Shown: piece after piece, positions 44,658 through 52,663 of the stretch
Layout of the letters: each line of letters begins with the position of its first letter
Position numbering within the stretch: the first letter of the stretch is position 1
Assembly: GCA_964501365.1 (NCBI GenBank)
Contig: CAZCST010000030.1
Span: forward strand, 124,001 to 188,000
DNA from: CAZAMB01 sp964501365
GTDB lineage: Bacteria > Planctomycetota > Phycisphaerae > UBA1845
Length of the DNA: 64,000 bases
Direction of reading: 5' to 3'
The notes under the pieces: generated by a model
The model's input: the letters and a program-made list of their open reading frames with translations, nothing else
The model's database searches: none
What the model was told of the DNA's origin: nothing
Program-made: the position numbers and the translations under genes

Positions 44658-44927
44658 ATTGGGACGCTCCTTACCCCTCGGGCCAAAAGAATAGTGTTCC
44701 TCTCAGTCTTCCCGGGCGGCGCGACAATCCGTCATCAGGGCGGACTCAACGCTTTGCGTCCCAATCTCGCGACTGGTTTGCCTTTGTCTCAGGATGTCAA
44801 ATTCAATCTACGATTTGCGGAACGCAATGTGCAAATGAAGTGAAAAATGTCGCGCGAGAATTTCTTGACCAGGCGAGAGGAGGTGTCGTGTGATAACCAA
44901 TGGGCTTGGAGGTGAGGTCCAGGCACG

Positions 44928-45293
44928 CTACTTATCGTACTCAAATTCCCCGCCAACGAGGAATCCCTTCAGACCAACGACGCAGTGCGTTACACGAACC
45001 TTTAGCCAGGGATGCGACAGAGTGTCCGCACCGTCTCGAAGATAGATCGTTTCACCCAGTTCGACTTTTTTTCGGATCCAAAAACTCACGCCGCCCAGCG
45101 AGATGTCATGTGTTGAAACCTGCGTCGTCTCCTCAGCCGCCGGATCCCGTCGCAAATCCATCCAGTTGTCATTTCGCAGCCGGGACTTCTTCCGCTTTCC
45201 CGCATACTTGTCGGGCCGCCCGGTTCGCGTGGCCGCGGAAACCAGTCGCTTCACTTCCTCTTTGCCCCCCAATGCCAGTGTTGCCTGCGTCAT
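44928..45293 (-). CDS. PilZ-domain c-di-GMP receptor
   Basis: The 121-aa protein has both c-di-GMP contact motifs: RKKSR (RxxxR, about residue 35) and DISLGGVSFW (D/NxSxxG, about residue 62). It is therefore likely to bind cyclic di-GMP. GGAG lies five bases before the ATG at 45293; the GTG two codons earlier overlaps this site. It is cytoplasmic and probably controls surface behaviour. It stands alone between the TadG-like and NicO genes. The 173 bases after it show nothing. Confidence 0.85.
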   Translation of the reverse strand: MTQATLALGGKEEVKRLVSAATRTGRPDKYAGKRKKSRLRNDNWMDLRRDPAAEETTQVSTHDISLGGVSFWIRKKVELGETIYLRDGADTLSHPWLKVRVTHCVVGLKGFLVGGEFEYDK

Positions 45294-45472
45294 GATCACT
45301 CCAGTGAGAATAGCCCTGTGCCTGGATTACAAAATGCGCCTGCGTTTGCGCTTTACCGCCATGCGGTTTCGAATTTGCCTAATATCCTTCGACGAATTTT
45401 TTCACGAATTGTAATTGCGGGCTTTGCGGACGTGTCGGCGATTTATCGTACCAGCCGACTCCCCTGTGGATT

Positions 45473-46195
45473 CTACAGACCTACTTTCATCGCGACGCCG
45501 CACGCCAGAAGGAGCAGTCCAGCCGCGGGTGCAGCCAACCGGCCCGAAATGCCTGTTCGCAGGGCAAACCGACTCGTCGTGATCAACCACACGATCAGCG
45601 TCATCGTGGTAATGGTTGCGCAGGCAAAAATGATGGTGATCGCAATCAATAACCAATAACTCCCCGCCGCTGCCGGGTACATGAGAAGGGGAATCAACGG
45701 TTCGCAAGGTCCGAATAGAAAAATCGTGAAGAGAATCCAGGGCGTCATGGTCTCACGGGAACCCTTCGCCGAATGGACATGGTCATGAACATGCAAGTGT
45801 TCCGCGTTATGCCGGTGCTCATGACTGTGAAAGGCTTCGCCGTCGTGCGAATGCCAATGAGTGTGTGGCCGATTCCGCACGAATCGCACCATCGCCCAGG
45901 CAAAATACACCAATCCGAATCCCATCAACATCCAGGCGGCGATTTCACCCCGCACTGATTCAATCCGTTCCAGGTGAAACACGGCCGTACCAATCGCAAT
46001 GCCAATGAGGCCGAGAACCACCGAGCCCAGTACGTGCCCCACGCCGCACAGAACGGTCACGATCAGCGTTTTCCGCACGGGCCAGTCCCCCACGCGCGAC
46101 ATGGCTGCGAATGGGACGTAATGATCAGGCCCCAGCAGTGTATGAACCGTGCCGATGGCCGCCGCCGACCAGCATAAGAGGGCCGCTTCGTTCAT
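45473..46195 (-). CDS. NicO/RcnA-type metal transporter
   Basis: The 240-aa, six-helix membrane protein has HTLLGPDHYVPF in the first helix and FGPCEPLIPLL in a later one, as in nickel/cobalt efflux proteins of the RcnA/NicO family. A histidine-rich cytoplasmic loop (HTHWHSHDG, then HSHEHRHNAEHLHVHDHVH) sits between helices 3 and 4 and should bind metal. The ATG at 46195 overlaps the previous stop as ATGA (46192-46195). The metal may be nickel, cobalt or zinc. Confidence 0.85.
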   Translation of the reverse strand: MNEAALLCWSAAAIGTVHTLLGPDHYVPFAAMSRVGDWPVRKTLIVTVLCGVGHVLGSVVLGLIGIAIGTAVFHLERIESVRGEIAAWMLMGFGLVYFAWAMVRFVRNRPHTHWHSHDGEAFHSHEHRHNAEHLHVHDHVHSAKGSRETMTPWILFTIFLFGPCEPLIPLLMYPAAAGSYWLLIAITIIFACATITTMTLIVWLITTSRFALRTGISGRLAAPAAGLLLLACGVAMKVGL

Positions 46196-46677
46196 GGTTG
46201 TTCCGAAAAAAAGGCCCCGCACACCGGGCACTTCTGTTTATCATCCACCTTGAGCGGCGCCACCCATCGCCCCTCGCACGCAGCCGAATAGCATCGTCGC
46301 CCCGGCATCCCCGTCTCCTTCTTGCATCGATCGCAAGTGATCGGAAATCGATGGAACCCGAATTCCCTTTGAATGACGAAGTTATATCCGCAAGCGGGAT
46401 TGGAACACACCACGTGAAAATCCGCCGTCGCCGACGGGTCGCGCGCACCCGGCGGCAATGGTGGCGTAAGGATGCCGACAAGCAAGACGACCAGCCAGGT
46501 CCCAATCAATCCCAAGGCGCCATATGTGGAAAAGCGAATTACCGGGGATTCCCAGAGCAAATAAGGCTGCTCACGAACTTCGCCAACCCACTCTTTGAAT
46601 TGATCCCACGCAATCGGGGCGTTCTGCCGCAGCAGCGTCACCCATTCAGAAAGCCGATTTGGACGCTCTTGAGCCAT
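46192..46677 (-). CDS. zinc-ribbon membrane protein, unknown function
   Basis: The 161-aa protein has one membrane segment (YGALGLIGTWLVVLLVGIL, about residues 50-70), with cysteine pairs after it: CSNPACGYNF, CDRCKKE, RRCYSAACEGRW and CPVCGAFF. These look like two zinc ribbons. I do not know the family. It is translationally coupled to the NicO-type transporter, which suggests a role in metal handling or delivery; this is inferred from position. I chose the ATG at 46677; a TTG at 46686 would overlap the divergent gene region more. Confidence 0.65.
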   Translation of the reverse strand: MAQERPNRLSEWVTLLRQNAPIAWDQFKEWVGEVREQPYLLWESPVIRFSTYGALGLIGTWLVVLLVGILTPPLPPGARDPSATADFHVVCSNPACGYNFVIQREFGFHRFPITCDRCKKETGMPGRRCYSAACEGRWVAPLKVDDKQKCPVCGAFFSEQP

Positions 46678-46709
46678 ATACCGCAATCCCGGACGAGCCT
46701 CATGCCGAT

Positions 46710-47612
46710 ATGTATATTATGACCCTCAATGCTCGCAGGCGAATCCATCCAGATTCACCACGCATCGCTGTTTTGACGAGCGTCGAAACGCGGCACCGCT
46801 ATTTCGCCAATACCGTTCGGCGTCGCTTCGGAGCGGCGGCCGTGATTTACGCCCGGCCCACCTACGCCCCGGCAACGGTGGACGACTCGCTTTTGTCTAC
46901 CCACGACAAAGGCGTTGTCGCGGAGCACTTCGCCGAGCGTGCGCGGCAGGAAGAAACCTTTTTCGGCCATGACTCAGCCTTTATCGAATCGGACACGGAT
47001 TGCCCGGTCGTCCGTGTCGAGCCGGGCGAGCTGAATACCGATCGAATCGCGGGCTTCTTACGCGAAAACAGCATCGACACCGTGGTAGTTTTCGGCACGG
47101 ACCTGATCAAGCCGCCGCTGCTCAACCCAAAGGCCTGGAACATGATCAACATGCACCTTGGCCTTTCACCCTACTATCGTGGAACAGCCACCAACTTCTA
47201 TCCGCTTCTCAATGAAGAACCGCAGTTCGTCGGCGCCACGATTCACCAGCTCGACGCGGGCATCGATAGCGGACCGATCCTGCACCATGCCCGACCCAAC
47301 ATTGAAGCCGCAGACCGCCCCCACACGATTGGGTGCAAGGCCATCGCGGCCGGCATCGATGGAATGATCGAAATCCTTGAGCGACTCGGGCGTGGCGAAG
47401 AGATTCGTGGCGTCCCTCAGTGGAAGGAATTGAATTCGCGACTCTATCTGCGGCGGGATTATCACCCTTCGCAGGTCGTTGAGCTGTACCGAAAGTGGGA
47501 AAGCGGTCTATTGGATCGATTTCTCGCGCAGCCGGGGCACAATCCAAGACTGGTTCATTTCGGCAATCTCGATCCTATCGACGTCTACACTTTTGCTACA
47601 GCCGTGCGCTGA
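46710..47612 (+). CDS. formyltransferase-domain protein
   Basis: The formyltransferase fold is marked by VVFGTDLIKPPLL, NMINMHLGLSPYYRGTATNF (catalytic Asn/His and the SPYYRG loop) and GATIHQLDAGIDSGPILHHA. It uses formyl-tetrahydrofolate, as in Fmt or sugar N-formyltransferases. The C-terminus differs from Fmt, so the acceptor is unknown; a sugar or methionyl substrate are options. The start is ATG at 46710 or 46719; earlier in-frame starts would overlap the divergent 46677 gene. The 3' end overlaps the convergent GNAT gene by 28 bases. Confidence 0.85.
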   Translation: MYIMTLNARRRIHPDSPRIAVLTSVETRHRYFANTVRRRFGAAAVIYARPTYAPATVDDSLLSTHDKGVVAEHFAERARQEETFFGHDSAFIESDTDCPVVRVEPGELNTDRIAGFLRENSIDTVVVFGTDLIKPPLLNPKAWNMINMHLGLSPYYRGTATNFYPLLNEEPQFVGATIHQLDAGIDSGPILHHARPNIEAADRPHTIGCKAIAAGIDGMIEILERLGRGEEIRGVPQWKELNSRLYLRRDYHPSQVVELYRKWESGLLDRFLAQPGHNPRLVHFGNLDPIDVYTFATAVR

Positions 47613-48121
47613 CGTGAAAGTTTGTTCGTCGTAAGTGCGGAAGGGTCCGCCTCCAATCGAAGGAGGCGGTGTTTGGGCCCCCCCGTCTGAAACCGATGAC
47701 TTTCGTCACCAACGATGCGAAAGCCGCAGTTTTCGTAACAGCAAATGGCAGGCCGGTTGTCAGGAAATACCACCAGAGATACGCGCTGGGCACGCTGCTT
47801 GTAGAACGCAACTTCCAGGATCCTTCCAACAAACAAACGCCCGACGCCGCAGTTGCGCAACTGCGGGTCCACTATCACGTGGCCGATCCAGAAATGGCCT
47901 GCGTCCGATCGCATCGGATTCAACTCGCCGTACGCTAATGGATATTTGGATCGCCCTTCGAAGCCTACAAGCGAAAACCCGCCCGGTTTCTTCCACGCGG
48001 TGATTTTTTCACCGGTGAGCGGCGGTTCGGTCCCGGGCGCCAGCCAGCGAAGATCCTGCTCGGACTTCACCCATGCGGCAATCAATCCTCCCCAGGCCGG
48101 CGTATAGGGCTCTAAGTGCAT
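47585..48121 (-). CDS. GNAT-family N-acetyltransferase
   Basis: The 178-aa protein has the acetyl-CoA site as VIVDPQLRNCGVGRLFV and AICCYENCGFRIVGDE. The first 60 residues (LRWLAPGTEPPLTGEKITAW, GFSLVGFEGR) resemble acetyltransferases of unknown acceptor. I chose the ATG at 48121; a GTG at 48127 is also possible. No strong ribosome site is present. Confidence 0.8.
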   Translation of the reverse strand: MHLEPYTPAWGGLIAAWVKSEQDLRWLAPGTEPPLTGEKITAWKKPGGFSLVGFEGRSKYPLAYGELNPMRSDAGHFWIGHVIVDPQLRNCGVGRLFVGRILEVAFYKQRAQRVSLVVFPDNRPAICCYENCGFRIVGDESHRFQTGGPKHRLLRLEADPSALTTNKLSRQRTAVAKV

Positions 48122-48145
48122 GGTCACACCAGTTCTCGTAAAACC

Positions 48146-48613
48146 CTATTGACTACTACGCTGAACGGAAGTCGTCACGTCAAAATCCAGAATCAGATCA
48201 GAATGATCGAAGGTAAAAATGATCCGATCACCGCAGCCAAAATCATTGCCATCGCGAAGCACGCCGGTGCTTGTTTCAGGTCCCACGCCGCCAATAATCT
48301 GCAAATCCGCATCCCCTATCATAATTGCGCGAAGATCATTGCAGTTCACCGAAAACGTCGACTGTCCGCCGGCTGCGATCGCGAAGAGCCGCTTGGTGCC
48401 CGTCGCCTCAAGGACATCCGCGATCGTATCATCTTCGTCGCCGTAGAATAGCTCCCCTTCGACCGCAAAATCGCTGTTGTTGACCAACTCCACGGTGACA
48501 AGATTCGGCTGGAAAATCCCGACCAAACCGGAAAGCGCGTCGCACCCGCATAGCAACGCCATGAGCGACGACAGCCCCGCACAACTGATGCTCTTTCGAC
48601 TCATTCCATACAT
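48146..48613 (-). CDS. probable lipoprotein, hypothetical
   Basis: The protein of about 155 aa has a signal with a lipobox-like end (LSSLMALLCGCDALSG; the second cysteine is the likely lipid site). A beta-rich body with VELVNNSDFAVEGELFYG and LILDFDV follows. I do not recognise the family. The ATG at 48613 is seven bases after GGAGGTG; another ATG at 48619 is too close to it. Four cysteines remain in the mature part. Confidence 0.6.
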   Translation of the reverse strand: MYGMSRKSISCAGLSSLMALLCGCDALSGLVGIFQPNLVTVELVNNSDFAVEGELFYGDEDDTIADVLEATGTKRLFAIAAGGQSTFSVNCNDLRAIMIGDADLQIIGGVGPETSTGVLRDGNDFGCGDRIIFTFDHSDLILDFDVTTSVQRSSQ

Positions 48614-48758
48614 CTTCATACACCTCCCCTTTCGGGCCTTTTGCGGCATTTCCACTCACGCTACTGCAACCATTATTTGGAGGAGTCCCCGAAAAGGAAA
48701 GCGGTTAATGAATGGTCCAGACCACCTGGATTAACAGTCAGTAGACGCCAAGACCCCC

Positions 48759-49136
48759 CTAGCAAAAGTGCGGCGAATTTTCAACATCGACATTCTGTTT
48801 GCAGGCAGGGCAGGATTGCACTGTCCCATAGAGCTCACCCGGAAACTCGACCCGGCGCCCGCATTCCGAGCAAATGATCGAGATCACTTTTTCAGAGGTT
48901 TCGAGATGACGCTCCTTGATTAACTCCGATTGGTCCTTCAAAAGCGAAATCGCCATTTCCGCCTGATCCGGGTTCACCACGCATACCTCCACCCCCCTTG
49001 GGGCGACAGCAAGGGATACATAGTTGGCGGCCATGTTCCGGTTTTTTACAAACGCCGGTATGCCGCGATCTGCCAGCCAGGCCACGACGATGTCGGCCTG
49101 TTCCACACTTGATGCCTTGAACACGCTATTCATGGT
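48759..49136 (-). CDS. DUF2007-like protein with zinc ribbon
   Basis: The first 70 residues (VFKASSVEQADIVVAWLADR, VSLAVAPRGVEVCVVNPDQA) match DUF2007 putative signal-transducing proteins. The C-terminus has CSECGRRVEFPGELYG and CPACKQNV, a zinc ribbon. The ATG at 49136 follows GAGGAG. It is divergent from the sigma factor gene 112 bases away. Function unknown. Confidence 0.75.
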   Translation of the reverse strand, partial: TMNSVFKASSVEQADIVVAWLADRGIPAFVKNRNMAANYVSLAVAPRGVEVCVVNPDQAEMAISLLKDQSELIKERHLETSEKVISIICSECGRRVEFPGELYGTVQSCPACKQNVDVENSPHFC

Positions 49137-49248
49137 AACTCTCCTCGCGGCCGACTTTGGGTGGACCAAATCCTTGGGCCCCGGCCATAGGCATTATAGG
49201 CTGTTCCTGCATACCGTCCCGTGGTGTAGTGTGTACAATAAATTAGCA

Positions 49249-49932
49249 ATGAATTTGTTGGCCTCGCTGCACCCGACCGATAACATGGGAACTACTTTGC
49301 TTCCGAAGCGTCAAATCATCGGCACTGAGGCAGGCACGCGCGATCTGCCCGTCGATGACCAAACATTGGTGGCGCAGGTGAAGGCCGGACAAACCCATAG
49401 CTACGGCGAGCTGGTCCGGCGTTACCAGGACCGCATTTTCAACACGTGCTGGCGCATCTGCGGTCACCTTGAAGATGCGAGGGACATTACCCAGGAGGCG
49501 TTCCTCAAAGGCTTTCAGGGATTGGACGGCTATCGGCAGGAGAGTGGATTTTATACCTGGATTTTCCGCGTGGCCACCAATCTCGCAATCTCTCATCGTC
49601 GCAGCGCCGGCCGGACCAAGGCCATGCTGGAGCACCAGGGCGGTATCGTTCGGACCCAGGCGGATGCCTTGGCGCGTAGAATGGAGGAGAGTTCCGGCGA
49701 GGATTCGGGGCGATCCGGTGATGCTTCAGCCCGCGCCGCAGCGTTGCTCCAATCGCTCGATGATGAGCATCGTGCCGTCGTGGTCTTGCGAGATATTGAA
49801 GGGTTCGATTATCAGCAGATCAGCGACATCTTGGGAGTCCCAACAGGCACAGTAAAATCGAGGCTGCACCGCGCCCGACTGGCGCTCCGTGAAGCAATCC
49901 TGAGAGAAGGGCAAGAGTCGAGAAAACAGTAA
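49249..49932 (+). CDS. ECF RNA polymerase sigma factor
   Basis: Region 2 is VRRYQDRIFNTCWRICGHLEDARDITQEAFLKGF (read in two parts at about residues 55-90), including the ITQEAF signature. Region 4 is LRDIEGFDYQQISDILGV then GTVKSRLHRARLALREAI near the C-terminus. It directs transcription of an extracytoplasmic regulon. I start at the ATG at 49249; 49285 is an alternative, and neither has a ribosome site. TACAAT at 49235-49240 lies very close, so the longer start could be leaderless. The longer frame upstream overlaps the divergent gene and looks spurious. The anti-sigma-like gene follows after 5 bases. Confidence 0.92.
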   Translation: MNLLASLHPTDNMGTTLLPKRQIIGTEAGTRDLPVDDQTLVAQVKAGQTHSYGELVRRYQDRIFNTCWRICGHLEDARDITQEAFLKGFQGLDGYRQESGFYTWIFRVATNLAISHRRSAGRTKAMLEHQGGIVRTQADALARRMEESSGEDSGRSGDASARAAALLQSLDDEHRAVVVLRDIEGFDYQQISDILGVPTGTVKSRLHRARLALREAILREGQESRKQ

Positions 49933-49937
49933 CCACC

Positions 49938-51374
49938 ATGGCGATGACACGCGAACAACTCTCGGAACTGTTGTCAGCCTATCTCGATGGCGAGGTCAAT
50001 CCTCGTGAAAAGGCGATGGCGGAGGATGCCCTGCGCGCCGATCCAGCCGCCCGGCGGCTGCTCGAGGAACTTCGTCAGACGGTTGCGGTGGTTTCGTCGC
50101 TGCCCAAGCATTCAGCCCCCCCCGATCTGGCCACAGAGCTGGATGTGCAATTGGAGCGCGCACAGCTTCTTGCCGGATTTCCGGACGCCGGTACAGCTGC
50201 ATCATCGCCATCCGTATCGTGGCGTGGTTACCTGCGGGCCGCTGCGATGCTGGGTTTCGTCCTGGCCGGCGGCTGGTGGTTCCTTTCTCAACAGCAGGAC
50301 AAACGGCAGGATCGATTGGTTGATGCGACTTCGCACAAAGCAAGGGATTTTTCCGACGGATTAGCGCCTTCTCCAGCATCACCATCCTCTCCGAAACCAG
50401 CGCCCATGGAAGCGGAAAAACTCATAGCCACCGGAGCTGATCCGGTTGTGCTGGTCAATCAATCGTTTGATCCTGAGCCAATCCGAATCCGCGTGATTGC
50501 TCGTAACGCCGCAGAGCGTGACGCGTTGACGCGAAAGTTCGCCTCGCAGCTGGCCGAGGCGAAGACGGAAAACCTGGCTCATCGTGGAAACGCCGCGGGG
50601 CAAAAACAGGCGGTGGGTTCGTTTTACCTGGAAGGCAGGCCTGGCATCAATTTCAGCAATACTCAGGATAAGCAAATCTTGGTTCGACTGCCGCAATCCG
50701 ACGCCGAGGGGATCATTGATTCCGTCGTGGCAGGAACCAGCATTCCGGCAGATCAATTCGCATTGCAAGTTGGTCCGGCGGTGGTGCGCGGACCAGAGAA
50801 CGCCCGTGGAATGCTGCAAGTCATGGCCGGCAATGCCCAGCCCGTTACTCCTTCCCATGACAACCTGCCTGCGACAGCAGGGGCTGCGAAAAGCCACACT
50901 CCGTCGGGCAATCTGCTCAACACCCTGGAACAAATCGTCGGCCTGGACACAGTATTGGCCAACCGGAACAACCGGCCAGGAGATACAAGAATTGCAATGG
51001 CGTCTGGCGAGAAGGCAGACGACGAGGAGGCATTGCGCAAAGACCGGTCGCGTCCTGCCGCTTCACGGGAAAACGATGCGCCGGAAGCCCTGCGAGACAA
51101 GTCAACCGCCATGCCGGAGGACAACGAAAAAAAGGAGGTCTCCGTAAGGCGACCGCTGGTGTCTAGAAAGTTGGATGCCTTGGCCGGACGGGCCGAAAGA
51201 AGCGCGGGAACGTCGCCAGAATCCGCCGCATCGCCCCCCAATTCGGCAGCCGCCATTGCAACTTCCACACCCAATGCCATTGCCCAAAATTCCTTTATCA
51301 CCATCGTAGTCGAGTTTGCCATTCCCGAACCTCCGAACCCTGCCAAAAACAATTCCAGCCGCACGCGCTCCTAG
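49938..51374 (+). CDS. anti-sigma-like membrane protein without zinc motif
   Basis: The N-terminus LSELLSAYLDGEVNPREKAMAE and DPAARRLLEELRQ matches anti-sigma domains, but the His-Cys zinc motif is absent. One membrane helix lies near residues 95-115 (YLRAAAMLGFVLAGGWWFL). The outer part of 360 residues is low in cysteine and partly disordered, with no family recognised. It most likely binds the ECF factor in the gene before it, 5 bases away, and releases it on an outer signal. The zinc-free form and long outer domain are unusual. Confidence 0.75.
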   Translation: MAMTREQLSELLSAYLDGEVNPREKAMAEDALRADPAARRLLEELRQTVAVVSSLPKHSAPPDLATELDVQLERAQLLAGFPDAGTAASSPSVSWRGYLRAAAMLGFVLAGGWWFLSQQQDKRQDRLVDATSHKARDFSDGLAPSPASPSSPKPAPMEAEKLIATGADPVVLVNQSFDPEPIRIRVIARNAAERDALTRKFASQLAEAKTENLAHRGNAAGQKQAVGSFYLEGRPGINFSNTQDKQILVRLPQSDAEGIIDSVVAGTSIPADQFALQVGPAVVRGPENARGMLQVMAGNAQPVTPSHDNLPATAGAAKSHTPSGNLLNTLEQIVGLDTVLANRNNRPGDTRIAMASGEKADDEEALRKDRSRPAASRENDAPEALRDKSTAMPEDNEKKEVSVRRPLVSRKLDALAGRAERSAGTSPESAASPPNSAAAIATSTPNAIAQNSFITIVVEFAIPEPPNPAKNNSSRTRS

Positions 51375-51434
51375 CCGGCGTTTGCATAGAGTCGATGCAA
51401 AGCCCAAGATAGCGGCCACAGTTGTCTTTACGAG

Positions 51435-52121
51435 ATGAATCCCTGCATGACCTCGATGGAAAATCACGCACCCGGCAACGTCCTTCAATGGACCACCGAC
51501 GTTCCAGGTCCCCACGGACGCTGGTGGATCGGCGTTGGTCTCGCTTGTATTTTCGCGCTGCCCCTCGCGTGGCTGCTCTCCTATGCTGCGGCCCTCCCAT
51601 TTTTCCTCGGGCTGTTTTTCTTCATGCTATTTGGCCTGATGATCGGCGCAGTCGCTTTTCGCATTGCTGCTCCCGGCAAGCCGTATGGAAATTTTGCTTT
51701 GATCGCGGGCACGACAATACTGGTGGTGCTGCCGTGGAGCCTGTCGCTTTTCAAGGAAGCGCGAGACTTTCCAGATGATCTGGCCCGAAGAATCTCTCTC
51801 CGAACACGCGATATTGGCGATCGCACCGTGTCCGAATTTCGTGACGCCGTCGCATCCGACATACGAAGGCTCCTTGCAGATCGCTATGGACCCGGCTCCA
51901 TCTGGGGCTACATCCGGTGGGTCTTGACCAACGGGGAACTAAGGCGCGGTGAACTGCCCACGCTGAATGCAGCAGTAGCTGTTCCGACGGCCCAGACGAA
52001 GGGCTGGTGGGCGTTTCGAGTCGTAGCCTCGGCGGCGCTGCTGGCGTTTGGCATTTCGTCGCAATCATTGCTGCTTCGCGGAGCAGACAAATTCCATCGC
52101 GTGCCAGAGGATGAAAAATGA
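51435..52121 (+). CDS. membrane protein, hypothetical
   Basis: The 228-aa protein has four hydrophobic segments: WIGVGLACIFALPLAWLLS, AAALPFFLGLFFFMLFGLM, YGNFALIAGTTILVVLPWSL and a last one near residues 190-210. A soluble helical stretch lies between the third and fourth. I do not know the family. ATGs at 51435, 51447 and 51456 are possible. Its stop overlaps the next start as ATGA (52118-52121), coupling it to a Nudix-like protein. Confidence 0.6.
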   Translation: MNPCMTSMENHAPGNVLQWTTDVPGPHGRWWIGVGLACIFALPLAWLLSYAAALPFFLGLFFFMLFGLMIGAVAFRIAAPGKPYGNFALIAGTTILVVLPWSLSLFKEARDFPDDLARRISLRTRDIGDRTVSEFRDAVASDIRRLLADRYGPGSIWGYIRWVLTNGELRRGELPTLNAAVAVPTAQTKGWWAFRVVASAALLAFGISSQSLLLRGADKFHRVPEDEK

Positions 52122-52516
52122 CATTACAGCCACCCCGCCCCCGCTATGCCGCCGCCATCATCGAACGCGCTGACAATCACGTTCTCATTGCCCTGCCTGC
52201 CGATTGCGAATCGGAGCGCAAATGGATTTTTCCGCGCGGGCAAGTCGACCTCAAGGAATCTGCGGAGGCAGCCATGCGCCGCATTACTCAGGAACAATTA
52301 AACCTTTACGTCGAGCTGGTCATTGGCCAACCGCCGTTGCTGTGCGATATTGCCGGGCGTCCATCCGAAGTCCGATATTTCTTATGCGGCCTGACCGACG
52401 GCGACGCAAAGGCCGGGCCGTATGCGGAGATTCGCTGGGTCCTCCGCGCCCACCTTCAGGAATACGATTTCGACATCGCCTCCAAGTCCGTGGTGGAGTG
52501 GCTACTGGAAAGGTAA
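52118..52516 (+). CDS. Nudix-fold protein with altered Nudix box
   Basis: The 132-aa protein has the Nudix layout. The box GX5EX7REUXEEXGU is seen as GQVDLKESAEAAMRRITQEQ: the first G, E and R are kept, but REUXEE reads RITQEQ. Two of the three metal-binding glutamates are lost, so catalysis is doubtful. ERKWIFPRGQ before it fits the fold. It may be a sensor or an inactive relative. It is translationally coupled to the preceding membrane protein. Confidence 0.7.
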   Translation: MTLQPPRPRYAAAIIERADNHVLIALPADCESERKWIFPRGQVDLKESAEAAMRRITQEQLNLYVELVIGQPPLLCDIAGRPSEVRYFLCGLTDGDAKAGPYAEIRWVLRAHLQEYDFDIASKSVVEWLLER

Positions 52517-52663
52517 CCCCCTCCTGGCGCATCCACGCCCCCCTGCCCAATGCAGCACGTTTTATGAGAACATCGGCGAGGCAAGTCCTGTGGCGGCTCC
52601 TTCCGCGCGCGGGTTGGACTTTCTTCCGAAATACTGACGGCAGGTTGAGGGATTCGGCTACCC

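Noticed and set aside
49024..49248. N-terminal extension of the ECF sigma factor frame
   Set aside because: It overlaps the divergent DUF2007-like gene and adds no sigma-factor sequence.
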